Assembly (NCBI RefSeq): GCF_012911815.1
Contig: NZ_JAATNW010000006.1
Coordinates: 1 to 64,000, forward strand
Direction of reading: 5' to 3'
DNA: 64,000 nucleotides
Source of the DNA: Alteromonas ponticola
GTDB lineage: Bacteria > Pseudomonadota > Gammaproteobacteria > Enterobacterales > Alteromonadaceae
Shown here piece after piece: positions 11,387-20,230 of the stretch (positions within the stretch are counted from its first letter, which is position 1; each line of letters opens with the position of its first letter). Below the pieces are notes generated by a model. The model ran no database searches. It was not told where the DNA came from and saw nothing but the letters and a program-made list of their open reading frames with translations. Both the position numbers and the translations under genes were made by a program.

Positions 11387-12838
11387 TTAACTACGCCAGA
11401 ATGTGGGCGAGAAAAGCACCAGTAGCGAGAAGATTTCTAACCGCCCAAATAGCATCGCCATCACCAGTAGCCACTTACCCCCATCACTTACATCCGCGTA
11501 GGTGACCGATACACTGCCCAGACCTGGGCCAAGATTATTCAACGTGGCGGCCGTGGCAGTAAACGCGGAGAGATTGTCCAAACCGGTAGCTATCATACCG
11601 ATCATGATCACAACAAACACAATGGCGTAGGCTGAGAAGAACCCCCACACGGCTTCCACCACCTTATCTGGCATCGCTCGTTCGCCCAATTTTACTGAAT
11701 ATACCGCCTTAGGGTGGATCAGACGGTCGATTTCACGTTTTCCCTGCAGAAATAGCAAAAATACCCGAATTACTTTTAGACCACCACCGGTCGAACCAGC
11801 ACAACCGCCGATGAACGAGGCAAAGATCAGTAGAATGGGCAGAAACGCTGGCCAGGCAGAAAAGTCGGTTGTGGCGAAACCCGCTGTTGTGCTGATAGAG
11901 ATAGCCTGAATCATCGCCTGATCCAGCGCCTCTTCCGCATTGGTATAGAAGCCAGTGAGAACCAGTACCAGAAAACATATCAATATAATTGAGGCCTGAA
12001 TGACGAAGAAGGCTTTGAATTCCGGGTCTTTAAAATAACCTTTGGTTGAGCGGGTGGCGGCGGCGGCATAGTGCAATGAGAAATTTAGCGCTGCTATTAA
12101 TAAAAACACCGAACAAACCACATTGACCATTGGGCTGTCAAAGTAGCCAAGGCTGGCATCATGGGTTGAAAAGCCACCTATGGCTATGGTCGAAAACGCA
12201 TGGCAAATCGCGTCAAACCAGCCCATGCCAGCAAACCAATAGGCTAATGTACAGGCAATGGTCAGCGACAGGTATATGTACCAGAGGTGTTTAGCTGTGT
12301 CCGCGATGCGCGGCGTCATCTTTGAGTCTTTGACTGGGCCAGGGGTTTCGGCGCGATACAGCTGCATGCCCCCTACCCCTAAAATAGGCAGGATGGCGAC
12401 TGCTAATACAATGATCCCCATGCCACCGAGCCATTGTAACTGCTGACGGTAGAACTGCACCGAATGAGGTAGGAACTCAATCCCTTCAATCACTGTGGCC
12501 CCGGTGGTTGTTAAACCCGAAAACGACTCAAAAAACGCGTCGGTCACCGTCATCGACGGTTGGTTTAACAGGATAAAGGGAATTGCTCCAAAACTGGCCA
12601 GAACGGTCCAGAACAGCACCACAATCAGGAAGCCTTCCTTCGCACGCAGGTCACGTCGATGAGCCCGCTGCGGATACCAGAACCCTAAACCGGTCACTAC
12701 ACACATGATAAAAGTAAGAATAAAAGGCAGACCACTGCCATCTTGATAGATGACTGATACCACCGCAGGCGGAATCATTGTGACGCTAAATAGCGCGACC
12801 AGCAGTCCTAGAATTCGTACTATCGCACGATAGTGCAT
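11387..12838 (-). CDS. trkH: Trk potassium transporter membrane subunit TrkH
   Basis: A 483-residue polytopic inner-membrane K+ uptake channel of the TrkH/KtrB superfamily. Several strongly hydrophobic helices and the four degenerate selectivity-filter loops can be followed: FSGLTTTGATV, STIAIGGFSTHD, SISTTAGFATTD and AATLNNLGPGLG. The cytosolic loop GCAGSTGGGLKVIR is well conserved. TrkA, its gating subunit, is encoded convergently next door. Translation starts with ATG at 12838. Confidence 0.95.
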   Translation of the reverse strand: MHYRAIVRILGLLVALFSVTMIPPAVVSVIYQDGSGLPFILTFIMCVVTGLGFWYPQRAHRRDLRAKEGFLIVVLFWTVLASFGAIPFILLNQPSMTVTDAFFESFSGLTTTGATVIEGIEFLPHSVQFYRQQLQWLGGMGIIVLAVAILPILGVGGMQLYRAETPGPVKDSKMTPRIADTAKHLWYIYLSLTIACTLAYWFAGMGWFDAICHAFSTIAIGGFSTHDASLGYFDSPMVNVVCSVFLLIAALNFSLHYAAAATRSTKGYFKDPEFKAFFVIQASIILICFLVLVLTGFYTNAEEALDQAMIQAISISTTAGFATTDFSAWPAFLPILLIFASFIGGCAGSTGGGLKVIRVFLLFLQGKREIDRLIHPKAVYSVKLGERAMPDKVVEAVWGFFSAYAIVFVVIMIGMIATGLDNLSAFTATAATLNNLGPGLGSVSVTYADVSDGGKWLLVMAMLFGRLEIFSLLVLFSPTFWRS

Positions 12839-12937
12839 GTTTTTGCCTTATTTTTCTTTGATTTATCGGGCAGTTAGATTGTGTTGGTTAGTAATTTTAC
12901 CACCTGATTTTACATTATGCTTGGTTACCTTTATGGA

Positions 12938-12965
12938 GGCAAAGAAAAAGCATCTTTTCTTTGCC
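12938..12965 (-). terminator. perfect 11-bp inverted repeat after elbB
   Basis: GGCAAAGAAAA and TTTTCTTTGCC flank a 6-base loop, 9 bp beyond the elbB stop. The stem is perfect but no T-run follows it in the elbB direction, so it may act as an mRNA 3' end stabiliser or a weak terminator rather than a classical intrinsic terminator. The 135 bp between elbB and trkH hold nothing else that I recognise. Confidence 0.5.
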
Positions 12966-12973
12966 AATTATGC

Positions 12974-13627
12974 TCAGGCCATACCTAGCACTGTCTGCAC
13001 CATTTTATTAATGCCTTTGTGTGCTTCTAAAATATCTTGAGCCAGCATATATGCCGGCGTCGTCACCAGTTTAGCGTCACTGTCGATAATTATTTCTTCA
13101 ACCGGACAGTTAACATGCTTGGCACCCAATGCATTAATCCCCTCTGCCGTAGCTTCATCTGTACCAATGGTTAGTTTAACTTGATTACCATATATCGACG
13201 CCGCCAGGGCCGGTGCGATACACGCATAGCCTGCAGGTTTTTTACTGTCGGCAAACTTTTTACAGGCTACAGCAACATCTTCATCTACTTTACTGTCTGC
13301 GCCATCATTAGCAAATGTACATAGATTTTTCGCCGCACCGAAACCGCCAGGTACAATCAGCGCATCAAACTCTTCCACATTTAATTCGCTCACCGGTTTA
13401 ATTTCTCCGCGAGCAATTCGGGCAGATTCCACCAGCACATTACGCGACTGGCTGTTGTCTTCATTACCCGTCAGATGATCAATTACATGTAACTGCACTT
13501 TATCTGGCGCAAAACACTGGTATGCTGCGCCATGCTGCCTGATGGCCAACAACGACAGTACGGCTTCATGGACTTCTGCCCCATCAAACACACCGCACCC
13601 GCTTAAAATTACCGCCACTTTTTTCAT
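12974..13627 (-). CDS. elbB: ElbB, class I glutamine amidotransferase-like glyoxalase
   Basis: A 217-residue DJ-1/PfpI-like protein, the same length as E. coli ElbB (glyoxalase III-type activity; formerly linked to lycopene production). The opening MKKVAVILSGCGVFDGAEVHEAV and the block ALIVPGGFGAAKNL are typical; C137 in the stretch GYACIAPALAA is the likely nucleophile-elbow cysteine. The start at 13627 has GGAGG seven bases ahead; a frame to 13639 would bury that site. It faces away from polA. Confidence 0.9.
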   Translation of the reverse strand: MKKVAVILSGCGVFDGAEVHEAVLSLLAIRQHGAAYQCFAPDKVQLHVIDHLTGNEDNSQSRNVLVESARIARGEIKPVSELNVEEFDALIVPGGFGAAKNLCTFANDGADSKVDEDVAVACKKFADSKKPAGYACIAPALAASIYGNQVKLTIGTDEATAEGINALGAKHVNCPVEEIIIDSDAKLVTTPAYMLAQDILEAHKGINKMVQTVLGMA

Positions 13628-13786
13628 ATCACCCTCCAAGGCCTCGGATTTTCAGACTTATGCAATTTTGTTCAATTTTCAACCTTGTCTGAACAAAAAA
13701 AATATCAAAATACCTGTTAGGATTTTGATTTGGTTATGCTACATTACTTCGCTAACTTGGTAATGATAAAAATAAAGCTCGCCAAG

Positions 13787-13795
13787 TTATCCACA
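13787..13795 (+). promoter_or_regulatory. DnaA box upstream of polA
   Basis: TTATCCACA matches the strongest DnaA consensus exactly. It lies 242 bp upstream of the polA start, far from the origin proper. Confidence 0.6.
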
Positions 13796-13930
13796 ACCAA
13801 ACAAATTAAAATAATAAAAATAAGGTTCTTGTTTTTAGCCGTTTATGCCTTATCTCACGCTGACTTCAGGGTTTTCACTCCTGAGGCTTATGCGCATGTA
13901 AAACTTTCTTCATAAGTTTTTAACACAGAG

Positions 13931-13939
13931 TTATCCACA
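13931..13939 (+). promoter_or_regulatory. second DnaA box upstream of polA
   Basis: A second exact TTATCCACA in the same orientation, 98 bp upstream of the polA ATG, where it could overlap the promoter. Together with the site at 13787 it makes DnaA control of polA plausible; this is inference. Confidence 0.6.
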
Positions 13940-14037
13940 ACTTTGTTAATAATCTTTTTATCCTCATCTGGCGAAGTGCAGATGCATGTGGCATCCTCTT
14001 CCACAATTCACCGATTTAAGCTAAAAGCGTATTCAGC

Positions 14038-16791
14038 ATGCCAAAACAAACTACCCCACCCTTCATTCTCGTTGATGGTTCGTCTTATCTATTTAGAGCG
14101 TTTCATGGCTTGCCGCCCCTAACAAACTCTAAAGGACAGGATACGGGTGCAATTTACGGCGTGATCAACATGCTCAAAAGTTTGTTGAAACAATATCACC
14201 CCACCCACATTGCAGTGGTATTCGACGCGAAAGGTAAAACCTTTCGTGATGAGATGTATGCTGATTACAAGGCCAACCGTCCGCCCATGCCACAGGAGCT
14301 AGGCAGTCAGATAGCGCCGTTACACGAAATTATTCGTGCAATGGGATTGCCTATTATCATTGAAGAAGGAGTTGAAGCAGATGATGTCATTGGTACGCTT
14401 GCCAGACAAGCGTCCGAGGCAGGTATCAATACCCTTATCAGCACCGGTGATAAAGACATGGCGCAGTTGGTCAACGAGCATGTCACTCTGATCAATACCA
14501 TGACCAATCAAGTCATGGATATTTCCGGTGTAAATGAAAAATTTGGCGTTCCGCCAGAACTCATCATTGATTTTCTTGCCCTTAAAGGCGACAAGGTCGA
14601 CAACATTCCGGGCGTACCCGGCGTTGGCGATAAAAGTGCACAAGCCATGCTCAATGGTATTGGCGGCATCAGTACTATTTATGAAAATCTGGATAAGCTG
14701 GCCGAATTGAGTTTCCGTGGTAGCAAAACCATGGCGGCTAAAATGCAGGAGCATGAAGAGCAAGCGCGGATTTCTTACCAACTGGCGACGATTAAAACCG
14801 ACGTGGAACTTGACGTCGCACCGGAGGAGCTCACGCCCACCGAAGCCGATAATGCCAAGCTCACTACATTATATACAGAGTACGAGTTTAAGCGCTGGTT
14901 ACAAGAAGTGTCATCTGAAGCGACCGCAGAAGAAATTGAACAAGCTGCACCGGAGTCAACATCAACCATCAGTATTGATCATAGCCAGTACGAAACTATT
15001 TTCACCGAAGCCGAGCTGGACAAATGGCTGGATAAACTCAAACAAGCGCCGCTGTGGGCGTTTGATACTGAAACCACCAGTCTTAATTACAAAGAAGCGG
15101 AATTAGTTGGCATGTCTTTTTGCACAGGTCCGGGGGAAGCGGCTTATTTACCGCTTGCACATGACTATATGGATGCACCCGAGCAGCTGTCCCGAGAGTT
15201 GGTATTGAAGAAATTCAAACCGCTGCTGGAAAGCGACACGTCCAAAAAGATAGGTCAGCACCTCAAATACGATAAGCATGTGCTGGCTAATTACGACATC
15301 GAACTTAACGGCATTGCCTTTGATACCATGTTGGAATCGTATGTGCTGAATAGCACAGCAACACGCCACGACATGGATTCGCTGTCACTGGCTTACTTAA
15401 GTCACCAAACAGTAAAGTTTGAAGATATCGCCGGCAAAGGTGCCAAACAACTTACGTTCAATCAGATCGAGATTGAAAAGGCAGCCCCATATGCCGCTGA
15501 AGACGCCGAAGTGACCTTTCTATTACATCAAGTTTTATGGGCCAAACTCGAGCAAATCGAACCGCTTAAAACACTGTTACTGGACATCGAAATGCCGGTT
15601 GCCAATGTGTTGGCGCGCATGGAGCAGCTTGGGGTGCGCATCGATAGTCAGCAACTTAATCAGCAAAGTCAGGATTTGGCCAAGCGCATAATGGAGCTTG
15701 AGAAACAGGTACATGAAGAGGCGGGCGAAGAATTTAATTTAGGCTCCACCAAACAATTGCAGCAGATTCTGTTTGAAAAGAAGGAACTGCCAATTATAAA
15801 AAAAACCCCCAAGGGAGCACCTTCCACCTCTGAAGAAGTGCTACAGGAACTGGCCCTGGACTATACGATACCTAAACTGATCATGGAGTACCGTGGTTTA
15901 ACCAAGCTTAAAAATACCTATACCGATAAGTTGCCTAAGATGATCGATCATCGCTCCGGGCGCGTGCATACTTCTTACCATCAGGCCGTAGCCGCGACCG
16001 GGCGACTATCATCCACCGACCCCAATTTGCAGAACATCCCTATTCGTACCGAAGAAGGTCGTCGGGTACGTCAGGCATTTGTGCCGCGTGAAGGCTATAA
16101 AATTGTTGCCGCCGATTACTCGCAAATTGAGTTGCGTATTATGGCACACCTGTCAAAAGATAAAGGCTTATTGACTGCGTTTTCAGAAGGCATAGATATT
16201 CACAGCGCCACTGCAGCAGAAGTGTTTAATGTGAAATTAGCAGACGTCACCACTAATCAACGCCGTAACGCCAAAGCCATCAACTTTGGTTTAATTTACG
16301 GTATGTCTGCATTTGGTTTAGCCAGACAACTCAACATTCCTCGTGGCGAAGCGCAGGAATACATGGATCTATACTTTGCTCGCTATCCAGGGGTACGTAC
16401 CTACATGGAGGAAGCGCGGGAAAGCGCTAAACAAAAGGGCTATGTGGAAACGGTGTTCGGTCGTCGCTTATACTTACCCGATATTAAAGCCAGCAATGGT
16501 GCGCGACGCAAAGGCGCTGAACGCGCCGCAATTAATGCCCCCATGCAAGGCACGGCTGCAGATATTATCAAACTGGCCATGATTGCCGTGGATGAATGGA
16601 TCGCAAAGGACGCCAGGGATGAAGTGTTTATGATGATGCAGGTACATGATGAACTGGTTTTTGAAATAAAAGAACAAAGTGTAGAAAAGCACAGTCAACG
16701 AATTCAACAATTAATGGAACAAGCCGCTACGCTGTCTGTACCGCTTGAAGTGGAAGCAGGGGTCGGCAATAACTGGGATGAAGCTCACTAA
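14038..16791 (+). CDS. polA: DNA polymerase I
   Basis: A 917-residue repair and Okazaki-fragment polymerase with all three domains. Residues 1-300 form the 5' nuclease ([37 protein letters not shown]). The 3'-5' proofreading exonuclease keeps D343 and E345 in FDTETTS. The polymerase domain has motif A DYSQIELR (D693) and motif C VHDELVFE (D871). Nothing is missing. As in E. coli, a Spot 42 RNA gene and engB follow. Confidence 0.98.
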   Translation: MPKQTTPPFILVDGSSYLFRAFHGLPPLTNSKGQDTGAIYGVINMLKSLLKQYHPTHIAVVFDAKGKTFRDEMYADYKANRPPMPQELGSQIAPLHEIIRAMGLPIIIEEGVEADDVIGTLARQASEAGINTLISTGDKDMAQLVNEHVTLINTMTNQVMDISGVNEKFGVPPELIIDFLALKGDKVDNIPGVPGVGDKSAQAMLNGIGGISTIYENLDKLAELSFRGSKTMAAKMQEHEEQARISYQLATIKTDVELDVAPEELTPTEADNAKLTTLYTEYEFKRWLQEVSSEATAEEIEQAAPESTSTISIDHSQYETIFTEAELDKWLDKLKQAPLWAFDTETTSLNYKEAELVGMSFCTGPGEAAYLPLAHDYMDAPEQLSRELVLKKFKPLLESDTSKKIGQHLKYDKHVLANYDIELNGIAFDTMLESYVLNSTATRHDMDSLSLAYLSHQTVKFEDIAGKGAKQLTFNQIEIEKAAPYAAEDAEVTFLLHQVLWAKLEQIEPLKTLLLDIEMPVANVLARMEQLGVRIDSQQLNQQSQDLAKRIMELEKQVHEEAGEEFNLGSTKQLQQILFEKKELPIIKKTPKGAPSTSEEVLQELALDYTIPKLIMEYRGLTKLKNTYTDKLPKMIDHRSGRVHTSYHQAVAATGRLSSTDPNLQNIPIRTEEGRRVRQAFVPREGYKIVAADYSQIELRIMAHLSKDKGLLTAFSEGIDIHSATAAEVFNVKLADVTTNQRRNAKAINFGLIYGMSAFGLARQLNIPRGEAQEYMDLYFARYPGVRTYMEEARESAKQKGYVETVFGRRLYLPDIKASNGARRKGAERAAINAPMQGTAADIIKLAMIAVDEWIAKDARDEVFMMMQVHDELVFEIKEQSVEKHSQRIQQLMEQAATLSVPLEVEAGVGNNWDEAH

Positions 16792-16868
16792 AACGTAATT
16801 AGGTTACAACATTTACGGTATTTATATTCGCAATAGCCAATTTTTAGTAATTTAATTACAAAAAATAC

Positions 16869-16897
16869 TTGCTAATCCATCGCCTTTTAAGTACTCT
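16869..16897 (+). promoter_or_regulatory. promoter of the Spot 42 RNA
   Basis: TTGCTA (16869-16874), a 17-bp spacer and TACTCT (16892-16897) end 7 bp before the conserved RNA 5' end at 16905. I see no clear CRP site (TGTGA-N6-TCACA) nearby, although CRP represses spf in E. coli. Confidence 0.6.
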
Positions 16898-16904
16898 CAT
16901 TTGC

Positions 16905-16976
16905 GTAGGGTACAGAGGTGAAAACACTGTTTTCATTCCTTTGATTTGGCCCCGGTCGTTTGACCGGGGTTTTTTT
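16905..16976 (+). ncRNA. spf: Spot 42 small RNA, short form
   Basis: The first 15 bases, GTAGGGTACAGAGGT, are identical to the 5' end of E. coli Spot 42, and the gene sits in the same place, just downstream of polA. It ends in a strong intrinsic terminator, CCCCGGTC-GTTT-GACCGGGG followed by seven T (16950-16976). Spot 42 is an Hfq-dependent RNA that represses secondary-carbon and central metabolism genes when cAMP-CRP is low. Here it is only about 72 nt against 109 in E. coli, because the middle is shortened. The conserved unpaired 5' segment is kept, so pairing activity is probably retained. Confidence 0.85.
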
Positions 16977-17122
16977 ATGCGTGAAGTAATTTACTCGCAT
17001 CGCTTGCTGTCTATGCTCCTCCTAATGCTGAAAACATTTATTTAAAAAGCAAAAAAATTTGAACTAATGCGTAATCGCATGCTCTGAATTAACGGTTTAA
17101 ATGTGTGTTCTCTTTGTGTTAC

Positions 17123-17148
17123 GCCCCGCTTTGACGGGGCTTTTTTTT
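17123..17148 (+). terminator. orphan intrinsic terminator downstream of Spot 42
   Basis: GCCCCG and CGGGGC flank the loop CTTTGA, and eight T follow. No gene lies between this and the Spot 42 terminator, and stem and loop resemble that terminator (both have TTTGAC before the GGGG arm). It could end a second small RNA arising in roughly 16990-17148, or catch read-through. I could not find a convincing promoter for it. Confidence 0.8.
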
Positions 17149-17235
17149 GTCCAGAGGTTATTTCTGATCTTTCCATTTTTATACAAAGTGGATGTACGTG
17201 CCTGGATAAAAAAGTTGTGCTCCCATCTGAATTAA

Positions 17236-17424
17236 ATGAATAGTTTTCGATTACCTCCAAGCCTCTGTGTTTTGTTTGTCTGGTCACTGGCAATAACGGG
17301 AATTTGGATTTGCAGTGCTCAGTCACTCGCTGACAGGCACGATGAGGGGCCGGCATTCGGTAAAGTGGTTACAGAAGGAAGCACGTTTGATTCTTCCAGT
17401 CTCCCTCACTTAGACGTTCATTAA
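17236..17424 (+). CDS. possible small exported protein, unrecognised
   Basis: A 62-codon frame with a basic start (MNSFR), a hydrophobic stretch LCVLFVWSLAITGIWIC and a plausible signal-peptide cleavage after AQSLA, leaving about 30 polar residues. It has no Shine-Dalgarno sequence and I recognise no family. It lies in the 540-bp gap between the orphan terminator and engB, where I see nothing else; a frame at 17438-17668 looks spurious. Low confidence. Confidence 0.2.
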   Translation: MNSFRLPPSLCVLFVWSLAITGIWICSAQSLADRHDEGPAFGKVVTEGSTFDSSSLPHLDVH

Positions 17425-17688
17425 AATACAGCCCGATTTGAGTGGAATGAGGCGACGAGATTGTGTTCAGCCGATGAACTTGTGGTCTCAGTACCGCCCG
17501 GTTGGCCCGACAATAGCCGCCTTACTTTCTATTTATCGCTCATCGCTTTTCAACAAGACAAAAGCTTTCTTTTTAGCATTTTACAGCAGCATCGTGGCAA
17601 AGACTCAACTTTTAAATTGCGTGTTTTCTCAGTGTAGCACCCCGCCACCGGGCAGGGTCAGCGGGTAAATAACGAAAAAGATTGATAA

Positions 17689-18297
17689 TTATTTTTCTGC
17701 AGTATCTAACGCCAACCATTTATCCAGAATTTGTTCCAACTCTGGCAGGCCCTGTTTATTTAATGCAGAAAATGTATTGACCGTAACGTCACCACAAAAC
17801 GCTAATGCCGCTTCTCTTGCCATCAACAGCTGTGCTTTGCGTTTACCCGATTTAAGCTTGTCCGATTTGGTTAATAGCGCCAACACCGGTAAATTTGCGC
17901 TCACTGCCCAGTGAATCAAATCCTGGTCGAGGTCTTTAAATGGGTGGCGAATATCCATCAGTACCACCAGCCCTTTCAGACACGTGCGTTTCTGCAGATA
18001 TTCCCCCAGCGATGCCTGCCATTTCTTTTTCATTGCAATGGGAACCTGCGCATAGCCATAGCCTGGTAAGTCTACCAATCGACGTTGCTCGTCCAATTCG
18101 AACACATTAATCAACTGCGTCCTGCCAGGCGTTTTACTGGTACGGGCAAGGTTTCTCTGTCGAGTCAGGGTGTTCAGCGCACTGGATTTACCCGCATTAG
18201 AACGACCTGCAAAGGCAACCTCGAGACCACCCTCATCATTAAGGTGTTTAATGTCTGGTGCACTGGTTAAAAATTTCGCTTTTGTATAGTACGTCAT
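17689..18297 (-). CDS. engB: ribosome-biogenesis GTPase EngB (YihA)
   Basis: A 202-residue TrmE-Era-EngA-EngB-family GTPase needed for late 50S subunit assembly. G1 GRSNAGKSS (31-39), G3 DLPG (76-79) and G4 TKSD (143-146) are intact. The start [16 protein letters not shown] is typical. It is transcribed towards the polA/Spot 42 gap and away from the cytochrome gene. In its 5' leader (18318-18352) lies a two-part hairpin (CGCAATA...TATTGCG enclosing CCTG...CAGG) that could affect its mRNA. Confidence 0.95.
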   Translation of the reverse strand: MTYYTKAKFLTSAPDIKHLNDEGGLEVAFAGRSNAGKSSALNTLTRQRNLARTSKTPGRTQLINVFELDEQRRLVDLPGYGYAQVPIAMKKKWQASLGEYLQKRTCLKGLVVLMDIRHPFKDLDQDLIHWAVSANLPVLALLTKSDKLKSGKRKAQLLMAREAALAFCGDVTVNTFSALNKQGLPELEQILDKWLALDTAEK

Positions 18298-18476
18298 GTA
18301 TCTTAGCTCAAATTTTAGTTGCGCAATAATTTCCTGGATGACAGGATATTGCGATAAAAATGGCGAAAAACCATAGTTTTATCATGGAATAGGTTTTTCT
18401 AACGCATTAAATGTGTAAAATAGCCATGATATCACGTATACCACGCGAGTCGTTGGAACAATTACAGAGATAAATT

Positions 18477-19100
18477 ATGAAAAAACTGTGTTTGCTGATT
18501 GGAATGACATTCATGCTAAGTGGCGCAGCCGTCGCCGAAGGTGATGCAACAGCAGGAAAAGAAAAATCTACTACATGCGCCGCGTGCCATGGCCCGGATG
18601 GTAACAGTATGATTGAGGCGAATCCTAAGATTGCAGGCCAGCATGAAAATTATCTTTTAAAACAGTTAAAAGAGTTTAAATTAGCAGCGAAGACTGGCGG
18701 AGAAGAGGGCCGTAATAGTGCAATCATGACCGCTCAGGTTGCCAATTTGTCTGAACAGGATCTGGAAGATCTGGCAGCGTATTTTGCTAGCCAGGAGGCT
18801 ACCCCGGGAGCAACCCCAGAAGAGTATATCGAACCAGGCGCGGCACTTTACCGTGGTGGCGATGAAGAGCGCGGCATTACTGCATGTATTGCCTGTCATG
18901 GGCCGAGCGGAAATGGCATGCAATTGGCCGGCTTCCCAGATATCAGTGGGCAACATGCTGCCTATACAATTGACCAACTTAAGGCGTTTCGTAAAGGCGC
19001 GCGAAATAATGACATGAATGGCATGATGCGCGACATTGCTCAAAAATTAACCGATGAAGACATGACTATTCTGGCCAATTACATTGCTGGATTACACTAA
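18477..19100 (+). CDS. dihaem cytochrome c4-type protein
   Basis: A 207-residue periplasmic cytochrome with two class I haem c domains. After a signal peptide (cleavage after AVA, about residue 20) come CAACH (34-38) and CIACH (137-141); methionines M84 and those around 183-185 are candidate axial ligands. Cytochrome c4 passes electrons from the bc1 complex to terminal oxidases. The engB-cytochrome c4 pair is also found beside polA in pseudomonads, which supports the call. A -10-like TAAAAT lies at 18416. The SD is AGAGA. Confidence 0.88.
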   Translation: MKKLCLLIGMTFMLSGAAVAEGDATAGKEKSTTCAACHGPDGNSMIEANPKIAGQHENYLLKQLKEFKLAAKTGGEEGRNSAIMTAQVANLSEQDLEDLAAYFASQEATPGATPEEYIEPGAALYRGGDEERGITACIACHGPSGNGMQLAGFPDISGQHAAYTIDQLKAFRKGARNNDMNGMMRDIAQKLTDEDMTILANYIAGLH

Positions 19101-19147
19101 ATTTCTACTAAATTCATTGATTTGTTAAATAATTGTAATAAAAGTAG

Positions 19148-19175
19148 TTGAAATTTAAAATTGGTCCTGTATTCT
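19148..19175 (+). promoter_or_regulatory. promoter of the candidate small RNA
   Basis: TTGAAA (19148-19153), a 16-bp spacer and TATTCT (19170-19175) with TG two bases before the -10. It is well placed for transcription starting near 19182 and is followed by no coding sequence for about 280 bp. Confidence 0.55.
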
Positions 19176-19181
19176 ACAGCC

Positions 19182-19435
19182 TAACTTTTGATGACCACGC
19201 AAAATAAAACTATAAAGTGGCCTCAGGGGAATACATAACAATAATAATATAAATGCAAGGACGACGCGATAAAGCGTCAGGAAGACCCATAACAACAAGA
19301 AAAAACGCTCTGTAAATAACAATAAAAAGTAGAGCTTAGCAGGAAGCTAACTAGCACACAGAGGTGCGATAACGGGAGAGGTGTCATCAGGCACTCATAC
19401 AAACAAGGTGATAGTTCAGGCTATCGCCTTTTTTT
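19182..19435 (+). ncRNA. candidate regulatory RNA with Hfq-type A-rich tracts and GGA hairpins
   Basis: An approximately 250-nt non-coding stretch with its own promoter and terminator. It contains three ARN-triplet tracts of the kind bound by the Hfq distal face: 19237-19248, 19291-19305 and 19318-19329, each inside a repeated ATAACAAYAA-like context. Between them lie hairpins and GGA motifs: GACGC-GATAAA-GCGTC followed by AGGA (19263-19282), and TTAGC-AGGAA-GCTAA (19336-19350), a textbook CsrA-type GGA loop. Further GGA occur near 19226, 19258 and 19375. The end is a terminator at 19407-19435. No known Rfam family came to mind. An Hfq- or CsrA-sequestering RNA is inferred. Confidence 0.6.
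19407..19435 (+). terminator. intrinsic terminator of the candidate RNA
   Basis: GGTGATAG and CTATCGCC pair (one G-T) around TTCAGG, followed by seven T. It stands only 23 bp before the methyltransferase start, so it either separates the two genes or gates read-through into the methyltransferase. Confidence 0.8.
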
Positions 19436-19458
19436 CTTTTGGGACTTTACTAATTTTA

Positions 19459-20100
19459 ATGTCGACTCATACCTGCCCCCTTTGCGAAACCGACAATACT
19501 GATTTTTATTACAAAGACAAGAAACGCGCTTACTGGAAATGCCAACATTGTGATCTGGTGTTTGTGGAAAAAACTGCGTTACCCTCAACATCCGCCGAAC
19601 TCAGCGAATATCAGCTGCACGAAAACAATGCAGACGATGACGGTTACAAAAACTTTTTATCCCGGCTGGCCATTCCACTACTTTCTATACTTGCGCCCCA
19701 GCAGCGCGGTCTGGATTTTGGTTGCGGCCCCTCCCCTGTGCTCGCTCAACTTCTCGACGAAGCCGGGCATCAAATGACCGTGTATGATCCGTTCTTTGAG
19801 CCCGACGAAAGCGCGCTGGAAGGTAATTACGATTTTATAACCTGTACTGAAGCTATCGAGCATTTTCACCAACCGCGAAACGAACTTGATTTGTTGAATC
19901 GATTGCTAAAACGCAAGGGATACCTTGCAATTATGACTAAGCGAGTGATCGATAAAACGCGTTTTGCCAACTGGCATTATAAAAACGATCCCACCCATGT
20001 CAGTTTTTTCAGCGATAAAACGTTTGCCTTTATTGCGCAGTCCTGGGGGTACTCACTGAGATTGGTCAGTAACGACATTGTCTTCATGCAAAAAAATTGA
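19459..20100 (+). CDS. zinc-ribbon class I SAM-dependent methyltransferase
   Basis: A 213-residue protein. An N-terminal four-cysteine ribbon (CPLC at 6-9, CQHC near 27-30) is followed by a Rossmann methyltransferase domain with motif I LDFGCGPSPVLA and the post-motif block FITCTEAIEHF. Such zinc-ribbon methyltransferases often act on sugars, RNA or small molecules; the substrate here is unknown. The frame could open at 19381, but that would translate the terminator hairpin, so the ATG at 19459 is preferred. It has no strong SD. Confidence 0.8.
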   Translation: MSTHTCPLCETDNTDFYYKDKKRAYWKCQHCDLVFVEKTALPSTSAELSEYQLHENNADDDGYKNFLSRLAIPLLSILAPQQRGLDFGCGPSPVLAQLLDEAGHQMTVYDPFFEPDESALEGNYDFITCTEAIEHFHQPRNELDLLNRLLKRKGYLAIMTKRVIDKTRFANWHYKNDPTHVSFFSDKTFAFIAQSWGYSLRLVSNDIVFMQKN

Positions 20101-20230
20101 GTAAAGCTGATCATGCATACCGTGTGTGGTTTGCTTTAAAAATTGAAAACAACCGCACGTTAATGCTAAAACACCGCTATAATAGCGTTCATATTTAATG
20201 TGCAAAAAATTAAGTGGAACAGTAATAACG

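Larger units (their letters stand above)
13628..14037. other. elbB-polA intergenic region
   Basis: This AT-rich 410-bp gap carries the divergent promoters of elbB and polA, two perfect DnaA boxes (listed separately) and a weak hairpin near 13862-13885 (TTCAGG...CCTGAG). A 61-codon frame at 13730-13915 has a hydrophobic stretch but no Shine-Dalgarno sequence and looks like chance in AT-rich DNA. Confidence 0.6.

Noticed and set aside
13730..13915. 61-codon hydrophobic frame upstream of polA
   Set aside because: No Shine-Dalgarno sequence, in AT-rich DNA that carries DnaA boxes, with no recognisable family.
17438..17668. 76-codon frame between the Spot 42 locus and engB
   Set aside because: No ribosome site, no recognisable fold and unlikely composition.
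19182..19435. Calling this RNA a CsrB homologue
   Set aside because: Only about five GGA motifs in 250 nt, far fewer than CsrB, and the long A-rich tracts do not belong to that family; kept as a separate candidate.
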